Shown: positions 17,687 through 26,287 of the stretch, in pieces
How the letters are laid out: each line of letters opens with the position of its first letter
Position numbering within the stretch: the first letter of the stretch is position 1
Source: JAEDHM01 sp964368645
Lineage (GTDB): Bacteria > Bacillota > Clostridia > Christensenellales > CAG-1252
Assembly: GCA_964368645.1 (NCBI GenBank)
Contig: CAYJBY010000004.1
Span: forward strand, 75,764-139,763
Length of the DNA: 64,000 nt
Direction: 5' to 3'
The notes under the pieces: generated by a model
What the model was told of the DNA's origin: nothing
The model's database searches: none
The model's input: only the letters and a program-made list of their open reading frames with translations
Position numbers and translations under genes: made by a program

Positions 17687-19252
17687 ATGCGGAAAATGGC
17701 AATGGTTACGTTATGCGCGGTTCTTGCGCTGGTCATAGTTCTTTCGGGCTGTACGCCCGAGCCTGTCGTCGAGAAGTTCGTCGAGAGATTTACCGTTGCG
17801 GCAGGAAGAGATGCGATAAAGCAGACCGCAGACGCTACGCTCCCCACCCAAGCCGAGGAGATAATAATACCGAGCGGATATTATCCCGTGGAGATACTAA
17901 GCGGCGGCATTATCAAGATTTCCGACGTAGCGGAGGAAGGCGGCAACGTGGGCTTATGCTCCTCAAACGGTGCGGTTCTCGTGCCTGCGGAGTATGCGGC
18001 AATAGTTCAAAGCGGTCCCTTCTTTATGGCTTATCAGACGGGCGATAACGGCAGAACCTACTTTTTCTTTTATCGGAACGGTAGTTCTATCCCCATTACG
18101 ATTGACGACGAGGAAGTGGTAATGTACGCCTTGAGCGACAAGTTCTTCGTGGTGAAAAACACCGTTGACAGTCAGGTTTTCGACAAGGACGGCAAGGCGT
18201 ATTTTGCTACGATGCTATCCGCTTCCACCGATTATACGGTAGGGGATAATTATATAATCGCCTGTAACTCAAAGACTAACCTTAACTCCATTTACGACAC
18301 CTCGGACGGCTATGCTCGGCATATTAAGAGCTATTTCGGGGATTACGAGCGCAACCTTTACTACAATTTGATTTATCAGGGCGGCGGCAAATTCTTGGCA
18401 ATAGCCAATTATATAGCAGGCACCTCCAATTATTCCTATCGCGTCAGCACCGAAAAGGGCGACGTTTGCTACGGTCAAAGACTGTATTCCTACAACGCCG
18501 AAACAGACGAAAGCGCGGATATTAATGCGGATTTTCATATCCTTTCCATAACTAACCGTTACTCGCAGGGCTTGACCTACGAGGAAAAGGCGGCTTTTTC
18601 CCTACAAGACGGCTACAATAGCGTTTGGGTTGCGGAAACCGACGAGGACAAATATTTGTCCGCCAGCGTAGCCTACGTTATGAATTCGGACTGCATACTT
18701 ACCGTGCGTTTTCAGGAGAGCCTGTCGGCGGAGTTACTGACCTACAAGGGCGGCTTGGGCTTCAGCGGCAACGCGCTGGCTGATTATTCCGCAGGTCTAT
18801 TCGGCTTAGACGGCAAGGCTGTTTGGTCGGTGCAAGGCTCGTATCAGTATCAGAATTACAACAACGGCTATTTGGTGGCAGGCAGGGTACAGGACGGCGT
18901 AACGCGCTACGGTGCCTTCGATTCCGACGGCAACGTGGCAATTCCCTTTGATTACGAGTTCCTTTCCTCCTTTGCGGAGGGGTATGCCGTGGGCAAAACC
19001 GCCGAAAATTGGGTAATCGTAGATAAGGACGGCAATACCGTGGTTATAGACGGCTTTGAGGGCAAACTCACCGCACTTTTTGCCTATACCTATTCCTTCA
19101 CCGCAGGCGGCAAGGTGGGCGTTAGAAGTTACGCAGGAGAGGAGTTAATCGGCGCGGAATACGCTGCCGTAATCAATTACGGCTATTCCGACGGCGTTGT
19201 ATATTATATTTTGTCCGACGGCGCGGCGTATCATTTGTTTGCGCTAAAATAA
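17687..19252 (+). CDS. WG-repeat lipoprotein
   Basis: 521 residues. A lipoprotein signal ends in the lipobox LSGC (Cys22). Degenerate WG-type repeats run through the body and are clearest at the C-terminus (GAFDSDGNVAIPFDYEFLSS, then NWVIVDKDGNTVVIDG and KVGVRSYAGEELIGAEYAAV). It should sit on the outer face of the membrane; the ligand is unknown. No ribosome site is seen before ATG 17687 and a TATACT lies at 17675-17680, only 6 bases upstream, so the message may be leaderless. It is a second WG protein in the window after 536-1720. Confidence 0.8.
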   Translation: MRKMAMVTLCAVLALVIVLSGCTPEPVVEKFVERFTVAAGRDAIKQTADATLPTQAEEIIIPSGYYPVEILSGGIIKISDVAEEGGNVGLCSSNGAVLVPAEYAAIVQSGPFFMAYQTGDNGRTYFFFYRNGSSIPITIDDEEVVMYALSDKFFVVKNTVDSQVFDKDGKAYFATMLSASTDYTVGDNYIIACNSKTNLNSIYDTSDGYARHIKSYFGDYERNLYYNLIYQGGGKFLAIANYIAGTSNYSYRVSTEKGDVCYGQRLYSYNAETDESADINADFHILSITNRYSQGLTYEEKAAFSLQDGYNSVWVAETDEDKYLSASVAYVMNSDCILTVRFQESLSAELLTYKGGLGFSGNALADYSAGLFGLDGKAVWSVQGSYQYQNYNNGYLVAGRVQDGVTRYGAFDSDGNVAIPFDYEFLSSFAEGYAVGKTAENWVIVDKDGNTVVIDGFEGKLTALFAYTYSFTAGGKVGVRSYAGEELIGAEYAAVINYGYSDGVVYYILSDGAAYHLFALK

Positions 19253-19317
19253 AGGTTCGGATAACCTCAATTCCGAAAAATTAAACAGTTTCTATCGTAT
19301 CGCATTTATTACGCTAA

Positions 19318-19341
19318 AAAAAGGGACGGATAATCCGTCCC
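19318..19341 (-). terminator. terminator of the seven-gene minus-strand operon
   Basis: GGGACGGA-TAA-TCCGTCCC with an A-run on its left, which is a T-run on the minus strand. It lies 30 bases past the PfkB stop. The same GGGACGG..CCGTCCC stem recurs at 30170-30188. Confidence 0.8.
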
Positions 19342-19370
19342 CTGTAAAAAAGCGTATTTTTTATTTCCGA

Positions 19371-20264
19371 TTATTTTAAGTCCGCGTAAAATTCGTTGAT
19401 ATAGTTTTCAATATCCGAGCGGTTGGCTTTAAGCGGTCCGGGGGTTTCCATTTTGAAACTGACGGTTGCCGTGGCGTACAAAAGAGCTTCCTTTATGCTC
19501 TTGTTCTTTCTTTCGTTGATATATGCGGCAAAGGTGGTGTCGCCTCTGCCTGTTCTTCCGCTAAGATTCCGCGCTCTTATGGGGCAGGCGTAGATTTCGC
19601 CGCCGTCATAGGCAATTACTTCTGTGTTATGGGTAATAAGAATTTCCTTGGCACCCCAACCGTACAGAACCTTAATCGCCTGATAACGGTCCTCTAAGCC
19701 CGTAAGGATTTCCGCCTCGGCGGCGTCGGTTTTCAAATAGCGGATATAGGGCAGGATTTCCTTTTTCGATTGCCAGTCCTCAAAATACATATCGCCGTTG
19801 TCGGCCTTGTGACGGAGCATTGCCTGAACGTCCACCGCCACGTTACCGAGCTTTGCGGTTTCCTTAATCATCTCATCGCTGAAATCACCGTAAATCAGTC
19901 CTGCCAAGTGGTAAAGGTCGGTTTTGACGTCGGTGGGAATTTCGCTGACGGAAAAAGGTTCAGCTTGGGAAATGCATTTGCAGATACGTCTTTCCTTATC
20001 CGCGGTAAGGTAGTGGTTGGAGATAGAGGTGGAGTGCTCTGAGATAATCGTCAAAACGTCTTCCTTAGGTATGGTGAACGCGTTGACTCTTTGCAAATCC
20101 TCGGCAGCCAGCTTATGCACTGCAAGAACGGAATGGCCGAGAGCGAAAGCGGACGCAGAGGAGTATATCACCGCGCCGCCCTCCGTATGTACGGAGTTGC
20201 CGAGATGGTCGGTATTGGTATCCATAGAGATATGACCGATTATTATACTGTCGTAGTTTTTCAT
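19371..20264 (-). CDS. PfkB-family carbohydrate/nucleoside kinase
   Basis: 297 residues of ribokinase fold. The PfkB signature with catalytic base and anion hole is NLSGRTGRGDTTFAAYI (Asp about 242). An N-terminal TEGGAVIYSSASAFALG corresponds to the GG substrate-binding signature. It would phosphorylate a sugar, inositol or nucleoside with ATP; specificity cannot be read. It is the last gene of a seven-gene unit and starts 9 bases after the MBL-fold gene, with an AAGGAG ribosome site. The PI-PLC-like gene two positions upstream makes an inositol-type substrate worth testing (inference). Confidence 0.8.
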   Translation of the reverse strand: MKNYDSIIIGHISMDTNTDHLGNSVHTEGGAVIYSSASAFALGHSVLAVHKLAAEDLQRVNAFTIPKEDVLTIISEHSTSISNHYLTADKERRICKCISQAEPFSVSEIPTDVKTDLYHLAGLIYGDFSDEMIKETAKLGNVAVDVQAMLRHKADNGDMYFEDWQSKKEILPYIRYLKTDAAEAEILTGLEDRYQAIKVLYGWGAKEILITHNTEVIAYDGGEIYACPIRARNLSGRTGRGDTTFAAYINERKNKSIKEALLYATATVSFKMETPGPLKANRSDIENYINEFYADLK

Positions 20265-20273
20265 ATAAACTCC

Positions 20274-20969
20274 TTAAATATGGTAAGTAGCTTCGTCCTC
20301 GACGATTTCGATATTCTTGGTATTCTTAAACTCGTCGTAGGGGATATTGTCGGGTGTAACGTGGGTTGCCAAAATTCTGGTGCCTGTGGCAATAGCCAGT
20401 TCCTTAGCCTTGTCCGCCGTGATGTGCGGTCCCTTAAAGCCCACGGGCTTACTGCAATCCGCAAGAGCCGCGTCACAGCTTCTGAATAAGTCGATAAGCT
20501 TCGCGGTGTACATCGTGTCGCCTGTGTAGCACAGGTTGGAGCTTAAGCCCTCGATACGAACGCCGTAGTCGGTAACGGTATGTTTAAGACGCGTAAAGGT
20601 GAGTCTGAAACAGCCTATATCCACGTCCGCGTCCTCGTCGATATTCACAACCTTGACGTTGGGGTGTTCGAAAAGCATATTGTAAAGCGCGGAAAACTCG
20701 CGGTGGGTATAGACGGTTACGGTGTGATTCAGCTCTTCCAGAAGGTACTGGAAAGCAAGGAAATCCGAAACGTGGTCGTAATGCAGATGGCTGAAATAAA
20801 AGCCGTCGATTTTCGTAACGTCTATGTGCTTCCGCAAAACGCCCAAGCTGCCCGGGCCCATATCCAGAACGATAGACGTGCCGTTCTCCTGTACGAGATA
20901 ACAGCTACAGGGCGCACCGCCCACCGCCGCGTAAGGACCGTAACGTCCGATAATCGTCAAATCCATCAT
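20274..20969 (-). CDS. metallo-beta-lactamase-fold hydrolase (RNase Z-like)
   Basis: 231 residues. The dinuclear zinc motif SHLHYDH places ligands at His61, His63, Asp65 and His66; CYTGDT and LATHVTP supply the later Asp and His. The order resembles RNase Z-like phosphodiesterases. No signal peptide. It overlaps the PI-PLC-like gene by 4 bases (ATGA), so the two are coupled. A cyclic or diester phosphate made by the upstream enzyme is a plausible substrate, but this is inference. Confidence 0.82.
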   Translation of the reverse strand: MMDLTIIGRYGPYAAVGGAPCSCYLVQENGTSIVLDMGPGSLGVLRKHIDVTKIDGFYFSHLHYDHVSDFLAFQYLLEELNHTVTVYTHREFSALYNMLFEHPNVKVVNIDEDADVDIGCFRLTFTRLKHTVTDYGVRIEGLSSNLCYTGDTMYTAKLIDLFRSCDAALADCSKPVGFKGPHITADKAKELAIATGTRILATHVTPDNIPYDEFKNTKNIEIVEDEATYHI

Positions 20970-21865
20970 AATTTCTCCTCCAGTTCAAGGCGGAACTTCT
21001 CCGCTTTTTCTTCTATGATAGTACCTTTGTTAAGATTGAGCAACAATATTGCGCATACTTTGTTATAATCCTCGGTCATAAAATCACCTGCGATGACGTT
21101 GGCTTGTTCCAGGTAGTAGGGAGTGTCGGCGATTGCCTTAATAATGGAGGGGTAATAGGGCAAAAGCGATTTGTTGAGGTTTTTCGGAAAACGGAAGCCG
21201 ATTTCCGTGCCGAAATTCGGCGTTTGCTGGGTTTGGAACCAGTAGATACCCTCGGTGTGGTGCAGGTCGAACATAGTCAGACAGTTCTTGGCAAAGCTTT
21301 CGGGCTTTGAACCGAAAATCTGCTTATCCCAAGGGATAATGTGGGGGCAGTCGGTGCTGTAGGCGTAATCCTTGCGGTAGTTTAGGAGCAAAAACCGCTT
21401 TCCCTGCCGTCTGATTTCTCCCATCGTGACCTTGGAAATGTCCTCAAAATCCGTAAGAGCATATTTTTCGGGCTGGAGAAACTCCGCAACCAATTCGTTG
21501 ACCTTGCTAGGTTCTGCGTGGTAGGTCAGATTGAGGGGGCCGATTTTTTGAGGATAGTACTCGCGCATATCCAGAATATAAAATTCCGAGGGGTTCTCCG
21601 TCATAGCCTTACCCAGGTCGGATAAGGCGTGCCGTAAAAGGTCGCCCTTACTGGGACCGTGCGCCAAGACGATTTCGCCCTTGCGGTTGGTGTCCAGCCT
21701 AATGCAGAAATGGCGTATGCCGTACTGCGTTTGGGTATAAAGACTGTGGTTTTGACAGCGGGCGGTGGCGGGCATTCCGTAGGTTCCTGCGTTGTGAGCG
21801 GACGGAATTACAGCCTTAGTCAGTAGAACGTCGTCCTTTAGAAAGGACATCCAATTATTGTACAT
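20966..21865 (-). CDS. phosphatidylinositol-specific phospholipase C X-domain protein
   Basis: 299 residues. The X-domain catalytic residues are recognisable: His24 in IPSAHNAGTYG, Arg56 and Asp58 in CIRLDTN, and His69 in IVLAHG. This corresponds to the acid-base pair and arginine of bacterial PI-PLC. Unlike secreted PI-PLCs it has no signal peptide, so it may be cytoplasmic. It starts 17 bases after the anchored DUF3299-like gene with a GGAGGT ribosome site. Phosphoinositides are not certain; glycerophosphodiester lipids are an alternative. Confidence 0.8.
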   Translation of the reverse strand: MYNNWMSFLKDDVLLTKAVIPSAHNAGTYGMPATARCQNHSLYTQTQYGIRHFCIRLDTNRKGEIVLAHGPSKGDLLRHALSDLGKAMTENPSEFYILDMREYYPQKIGPLNLTYHAEPSKVNELVAEFLQPEKYALTDFEDISKVTMGEIRRQGKRFLLLNYRKDYAYSTDCPHIIPWDKQIFGSKPESFAKNCLTMFDLHHTEGIYWFQTQQTPNFGTEIGFRFPKNLNKSLLPYYPSIIKAIADTPYYLEQANVIAGDFMTEDYNKVCAILLLNLNKGTIIEEKAEKFRLELEEKL

Positions 21866-21882
21866 AATACCTCCGAAAAAAG

Positions 21883-22431
21883 TTATTTAGATATAACGTC
21901 AACCGTATCGACGAGCATATACATATAGGTTTTTTGACCTTCGAAGGTCAGCGCGTTTTCACTTTGAACCACCAGCTCGCCCTTTACGGATGCGTAGGTG
22001 TTTTGAGCGTAATTGAAGTAGGCTCCGTCCTTATACTTAATCATAATGCTGTCCGTGGGAATACTGCCCGTAGCGTAGGGACAGCTTGCAACCGCTTTGG
22101 TGCAAAGACAGTAATACTGGCTTGTACAGGGGAAAAGATAGCCTCTTATTTCCACGTCTTTTTCGTTGAGATTGCTTACAGCCTTAGCCGCGGTGGAGGA
22201 ATCGGGAATATCCAGACTTGAGAGCTCGATTTTCTCGTAAGTGACCTTGTTGTTCAGCGCAACGGGAATGGCAATTGCACAGATAATCGCCACCGCCGCG
22301 ACTGCGGCGATGACAATAATCAATATACGTTTTTTCTTTTTTGCCTGCTGTTCCTTGCGTTTTGCCTCTTCCTCGGCTTTTCTTTTGGCGATTTGCTGTT
22401 TGATTTTGTTGGTGTTTACGTTGTTACCCAT
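21883..22431 (-). CDS. membrane-anchored DUF3299-like protein
   Basis: 182 residues. A highly basic cytoplasmic N-terminus rich in Lys, Glu and Gln (about 8-34) leads into one membrane helix (35-58). The outer domain starts VEIRGYLFPC and contains CLCTKAVASCPYATG, then a short OB-like beta domain. The pattern resembles DUF3299 proteins found with zinc-regulated MacB-like ABC operons (zrg type). The three clustered cysteines could bind metal. It follows the permease gene after 12 bases. Family call is by pattern only. Confidence 0.6.
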   Translation of the reverse strand: MGNNVNTNKIKQQIAKRKAEEEAKRKEQQAKKKKRILIIVIAAVAAVAIICAIAIPVALNNKVTYEKIELSSLDIPDSSTAAKAVSNLNEKDVEIRGYLFPCTSQYYCLCTKAVASCPYATGSIPTDSIMIKYKDGAYFNYAQNTYASVKGELVVQSENALTFEGQKTYMYMLVDTVDVISK

Positions 22432-22443
22432 CTCGGTACTCCT

Positions 22444-23676
22444 TTATCTCAAATATTTGGAAGGCTCGGTTTTATAAACCATAAGCGCAGGTATAAGCGT
22501 TGCCAAAATACCTATGCCGAAGCTCCCAAGCACAATATACAGTTCCTCAATACACATAGCGGTGGGCTTAATGACTATGCCCATCATACCTGTAAAGATA
22601 CCGCCCGTAAGAGCAAGCCCTGCGAAGGACAGCAGCCACCCCAATAGACAGCTGACGGTCATAATAATAAGGGCTTCCAACAATATAGTCAGCAGGATTT
22701 TACCCCTGTCGGAGCCTATGGCTCTCAATATCGCTACGTCTCTTCTGCGTTCTCCTGCGGCGGTAAACATAGCGAGGAAAAGCATATTAAACGCCATAAT
22801 GATAACGATAATTATAATCGCCAACACTATTTTGCTTGCGTCGCCGAAAAGGCTGAACACGTTGTTTAAGGTGTTGATTGTGCTTGCCAAAGTAACCTGC
22901 TGGTTGCCGTCGTAGGCGGCTTGTAGGTTGTTCATACCCGAGGGGGAAGCGGCTATTAAGATAAGGTGAATAAAGCCGTTTTCGGCGTGATTATCCTCGC
23001 CCTCCTCTTCTTCCTTTGCCCCCTCCTCGCCGACGTGCTCGTGAGCCGCCCACACCGCCTTATAATCGGTGTAAGCCGCGTTGTCAAGGGAGTTGCCCGT
23101 GGCCTTCAAAATCCCCGTTACGGTATAGACAAAGCCTGCGTGCTCGCCCTCTGCGTCCGCGCTGTGGGAGGCGGTAAACGTACTTCCCAACGAAAGCCCC
23201 AGTTTTTTGGCTACGTTCGCGCCTAAGACCACGTTGGCTCCGTGCTCGAAGTTCTCCGCAGTGCCAAGGTAATTGCCCTCTGCCAAGGCGTAGTTGACGC
23301 CCGAAGCATTGACAAAGAACTCGTCGGTTGTGCCGATTACGCGGTAAGTGGTGCCTGTGACGTTATCCGCCATAGCGATAGGCACAGCCGCGCCTACGCC
23401 ATCTATAGCCTTGACCTCGTCCAAGTAATTGATATCCAACCTTTTGGTCGGCATATCGTAAAAGAACAAGCCGTCAAGCACCAAATCGGTATCGGAGCAG
23501 TTGCCGCCCAGCACGTAGTTGTATTTTTCGGTGCTGACGTTGAACTGCGCGGTTATCTGGGAGCTGATATTGACCATCATCAGCATAAGCAGGATGCTGA
23601 CGGTACAGGAGATTACGACCAGTATGTTACGCAACGGCTTAGCCGTCAAATTGTTTTTAACAAAACGGAGTAGCAT
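22444..23676 (-). CDS. MacB/FtsX-type ABC transporter permease
   Basis: 410 residues: an N-terminal membrane helix, a large extracytoplasmic MacB-type domain (about 45-280) and three C-terminal helices with the FtsX signature region (ERRRDVAILRAIGSDRGKI). Within the outer domain, about residues 212-235, lies a loop dense in His and Glu (HEHVGEEGAKEEEEGEDNH), typical of metal-binding loops. It shares one base with the ATPase gene. Probably a mechanotransmission-type ABC complex acting on an envelope factor or metal rather than a classic channel. Confidence 0.85.
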   Translation of the reverse strand: MLLRFVKNNLTAKPLRNILVVISCTVSILLMLMMVNISSQITAQFNVSTEKYNYVLGGNCSDTDLVLDGLFFYDMPTKRLDINYLDEVKAIDGVGAAVPIAMADNVTGTTYRVIGTTDEFFVNASGVNYALAEGNYLGTAENFEHGANVVLGANVAKKLGLSLGSTFTASHSADAEGEHAGFVYTVTGILKATGNSLDNAAYTDYKAVWAAHEHVGEEGAKEEEEGEDNHAENGFIHLILIAASPSGMNNLQAAYDGNQQVTLASTINTLNNVFSLFGDASKIVLAIIIIVIIMAFNMLFLAMFTAAGERRRDVAILRAIGSDRGKILLTILLEALIIMTVSCLLGWLLSFAGLALTGGIFTGMMGIVIKPTAMCIEELYIVLGSFGIGILATLIPALMVYKTEPSKYLR

Positions 23677-24344
23677 TATTCAACGTCCTCCTTTATGTTA
23701 AAGTCGTAAATATCCAGTACCTTGTCGAACTTCTCAGCAAGGGAAAGGTCGTGGGAAATCACCAAAAGGGTTGCGCCGCAGTCCTTAGCCGCCGCGATGA
23801 GCAAATCCATTATCTTACCGCTGTTGCGGCGGTCAAGATTGCCTGTAGGCTCGTCCGCAAGCAGGACTCTAGGCACGTTGACTAAGGCTCGTGCAATGGC
23901 GACTCTTTGCTTTTCGCCGCCTGAAAGCTTGTTGATTTTGACGGACGCTTTGTCCTCAATCGCGGTTTTTGCCAGCGACTTGAGAGCCAGCTCCTTGCCC
24001 TCGGCGGAGGAAATCTTTTTCCCCACAAAGGCTAGTGGTATCATTACGTTTTCCAACGCGCTGAAGCCGTCGAAAAGGTTGAAATCCTGAAAAACGTAGC
24101 CCACGTTTTTTGCGCGGAAAACGTCTCTTTCCTTCTCGGACATAAGATGAACCCAGTTCCCGTCCACCTGAACTATGCCGCTGTCAGGAGTTTTCAAGCC
24201 CGAAATTACGTTAAACAGGGTGGTCTTGCCTGTGCCCGACTCGCCCTTAATAAAATATGTGACTCCTTCCTCAAACTCAACGTATGGAATATCCAAAACC
24301 GTATTGCCGTCGAAGGATACCTTAATATCCTGTAAAACTATCAT
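23676..24344 (-). CDS. ABC transporter ATP-binding protein (LolD/MacB type)
   Basis: 222 residues. Walker A is GESGTGKTT, the signature is LSGGEKQRVAIARAL, and Walker B is VLLADEPTGNLD. This LolD/MacB branch pairs with FtsX-like permeases, and the partner follows at once. AGGAGG precedes the ATG. It lies 43 bases after the small secreted protein gene. Confidence 0.92.
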   Translation of the reverse strand: MIVLQDIKVSFDGNTVLDIPYVEFEEGVTYFIKGESGTGKTTLFNVISGLKTPDSGIVQVDGNWVHLMSEKERDVFRAKNVGYVFQDFNLFDGFSALENVMIPLAFVGKKISSAEGKELALKSLAKTAIEDKASVKINKLSGGEKQRVAIARALVNVPRVLLADEPTGNLDRRNSGKIMDLLIAAAKDCGATLLVISHDLSLAEKFDKVLDIYDFNIKEDVE

Positions 24345-24387
24345 AAATTACCTCCTATAAAAATTAATTGAAAAAATAGGAGAATAA

Positions 24388-24681
24388 TCACTCGTTAAAT
24401 TTGACGCAAAGAAGGGGAGTAACTGTAAAACGGCGGCGACAGCCCCGTTTGACCGCCCTTTTCAGTCTAAGCAGTACGCCTACGCAAAGGGCGCAGGTGA
24501 GAACGGCGGTAACGCCAGCCGCAATAGCGGTAAGAATGACCTCGCATACGCCGCAGTCGTCAATATCGCCGCTGTGGCAGGCAGAGTGAAAGGGTTCCGC
24601 AAAGGCGGGCGCAAAAAACATTGTCAGCAAAAGCAGACAAGTTAATACGGACAAGCATTTATTTGCGGTTTTTACGGTCAT
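24388..24681 (-). CDS. small secreted/membrane Cys-His protein, first gene of the operon
   Basis: 97 residues from the ATG at 24681. I reject a start 39 bases earlier because the promoter's expected start point (about 24705) lies inside it and GAGG precedes 24681. A cleavable signal peptide ends near FAPAFAEPF. The motif HSACHSGDIDDCGVC follows, then a membrane helix (about 50-70) and a basic tail. Such short Cys/His proteins often lie beside zinc-linked ABC genes in Clostridia. Function unknown. Confidence 0.65.
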   Translation of the reverse strand: MTVKTANKCLSVLTCLLLLTMFFAPAFAEPFHSACHSGDIDDCGVCEVILTAIAAGVTAVLTCALCVGVLLRLKRAVKRGCRRRFTVTPLLCVKFNE

Positions 24682-24711
24682 TGTTACCTCGCGCGTTATT
24701 CTTATGATAAA

Positions 24712-24740
24712 ATAATACAACTAAATCACCTTAAAGTCAA
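24712..24740 (-). promoter_or_regulatory. sigma-A promoter of the seven-gene operon
   Basis: Read on the minus strand: TTGACT (24740-24735), 17-base spacer, TATTAT (24717-24712). Seven genes in the same direction follow with gaps of at most 43 bases until the terminator at 19318. Confidence 0.72.
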
Positions 24741-25041
24741 TGTAGGCTGTGTAAAAAAACGGTAAAATCGGTTTTCGTCACTGCGCTAAGCCGACAAAAT
24801 CCGATATTTTTCCCTGTAAAAACCTTGTAACCGATTAGAAGAAAGCGAGAATAAGGGCAAAGGCGCAAAGCGTCTAACTTAAGAGTCGGCAAGGCTTTTT
24901 CGACGGCTTAAGTATCGTGTTTTGTTATCCGCGCTATAAGAATTGGATATAGCATTATCCGAAACCGCACTTTCTTTTTTCGGTTGCCCGTGTTATAATG
25001 AACAAGCCTTAGGGCAAATTATTGATTTAGGAGAGTGTTAT

Positions 25042-26229
25042 ATGGAAAGATTGGTCGGAACGGTTTCCAGAGGAATCAGAGCGCCCATAATTCGTCAGGG
25101 CGACGATATTGCGGCGATAGTAGTTGACAGTGTACTTAAGGCTTCTGCCTCCGACGGTTTTAAGCTCGGCGACAAGGACGTTGTGGCTGTAACCGAAGCG
25201 GTTGTAGCGAGAGCGCAGGGCAATTACGCGCATACCGCCGATATAGCCGCGGACGTTAAGGCAAAGTTCGGCGATGCCACCGTAGGCGTTATTTTCCCGA
25301 TTCTTAGCCGTAACCGCTTTGCTATTTGCCTTAAGGGTATAGCTTCCGGCTTGAAAAAGATAGTTTTGATGCTCAGCTACCCCTCCGACGAGGTTGGTAA
25401 TCACCTTATCGACGTGGATTTGATGGACGAGAAGGGCGTCAATCCTTGGACGGACGTTTTGTCCGAGGCGAAATACAGAGAGCTTTTCGGCTACCGCAAG
25501 CACACCTTTACAGGCGTTGATTACGTGGATTATTACAAAGAGCTGATTCAGAGCGTAGGCTGTGAGGCGGAGATTATCTTTGCCAACGACTGCCGCTCCA
25601 TACTGTCCTATACGGATAAGGTTATCTGCTGTGACATTCACACCAGAGCGCGTACCAAGAGATTGCTCAAGGCTAAGGGCGCAACGGTTTACGGACTGGA
25701 CGAGATTATGACCGAGTCAGTCAACGGCAGCGGTTACAACGAGAAGTACGGCTTACTCGGCAGTAACAAGGCTACCGAGGACACGATTAAGCTGTTCCCC
25801 AGAGATTGTCAGCCTGTGGTTGAGCGTATCCAAAAGGAGCTTAACGCGGCAACGGGTGCTAATATCGAGGTTATGATTTACGGCGACGGCGCGTTCAAGG
25901 ATCCCGTAGGTAAGATTTGGGAGCTGGCGGACCCCGTGGTCAGCCCTGCTTATACCCAAGGTCTTGAGGGACAGCCCAACGAGGTTAAGCTCAAGTATTT
26001 GGCGGATAACAATTTCGCAGACTTAAAGGGCGACGAGCTGAAAGCCGCAATCAGCGACTATATCCGTCACAAGGACGCCGATTTGGTAGGACAGATGGTT
26101 TCTCAGGGTACCACGCCCAGAAGACTTACCGACCTGATCGGTTCGCTGTGCGATCTTACCAGCGGCAGCGGTGATAAGGGTACTCCTATCATATTGGTTC
26201 AGGGCTATTTTGACAATTACACCAAGTAA
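25042..26229 (+). CDS. coenzyme F420-0:L-glutamate ligase-like protein (CofE-like)
   Basis: 395 residues from ATG 25042, which has TTAGGAGAG upstream; an in-frame start 99 bases earlier lacks a site. The N-terminal half matches the CofE/FbiB ligase fold (VAVTEAVVARAQGNY, VGVIFPILSRNRF and the acidic metal-site region). Canonical CofE adds glutamates to F420-0. No other F420 gene is in the window and F420 is not expected in Clostridia, so the true substrate is probably different. TATAAT at 24994-24999 may be its -10 box. Monocistronic with its own terminator. Confidence 0.75.
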   Translation: MERLVGTVSRGIRAPIIRQGDDIAAIVVDSVLKASASDGFKLGDKDVVAVTEAVVARAQGNYAHTADIAADVKAKFGDATVGVIFPILSRNRFAICLKGIASGLKKIVLMLSYPSDEVGNHLIDVDLMDEKGVNPWTDVLSEAKYRELFGYRKHTFTGVDYVDYYKELIQSVGCEAEIIFANDCRSILSYTDKVICCDIHTRARTKRLLKAKGATVYGLDEIMTESVNGSGYNEKYGLLGSNKATEDTIKLFPRDCQPVVERIQKELNAATGANIEVMIYGDGAFKDPVGKIWELADPVVSPAYTQGLEGQPNEVKLKYLADNNFADLKGDELKAAISDYIRHKDADLVGQMVSQGTTPRRLTDLIGSLCDLTSGSGDKGTPIILVQGYFDNYTK

Positions 26230-26247
26230 TTAGTAAGGGCAAAAGCA

Positions 26248-26284
26248 TAAAAAAGGCAACCGCGCATAACGGTTGCCTTTTTTT
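26248..26284 (+). terminator. terminator of the CofE-like gene
   Basis: AAAAGGCAACCG pairs with CGGTTGCCTTTT over a seven-base loop, followed by a T-run, 19 bases past the stop codon. Confidence 0.85.
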
Positions 26285-26287
26285 CTG

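Noticed and set aside
24943..25041. N-terminal extension of the CofE-like protein
   Set aside because: The extension includes the probable -10 box and lacks a ribosome site; the ATG at 25042 has TTAGGAGAG.
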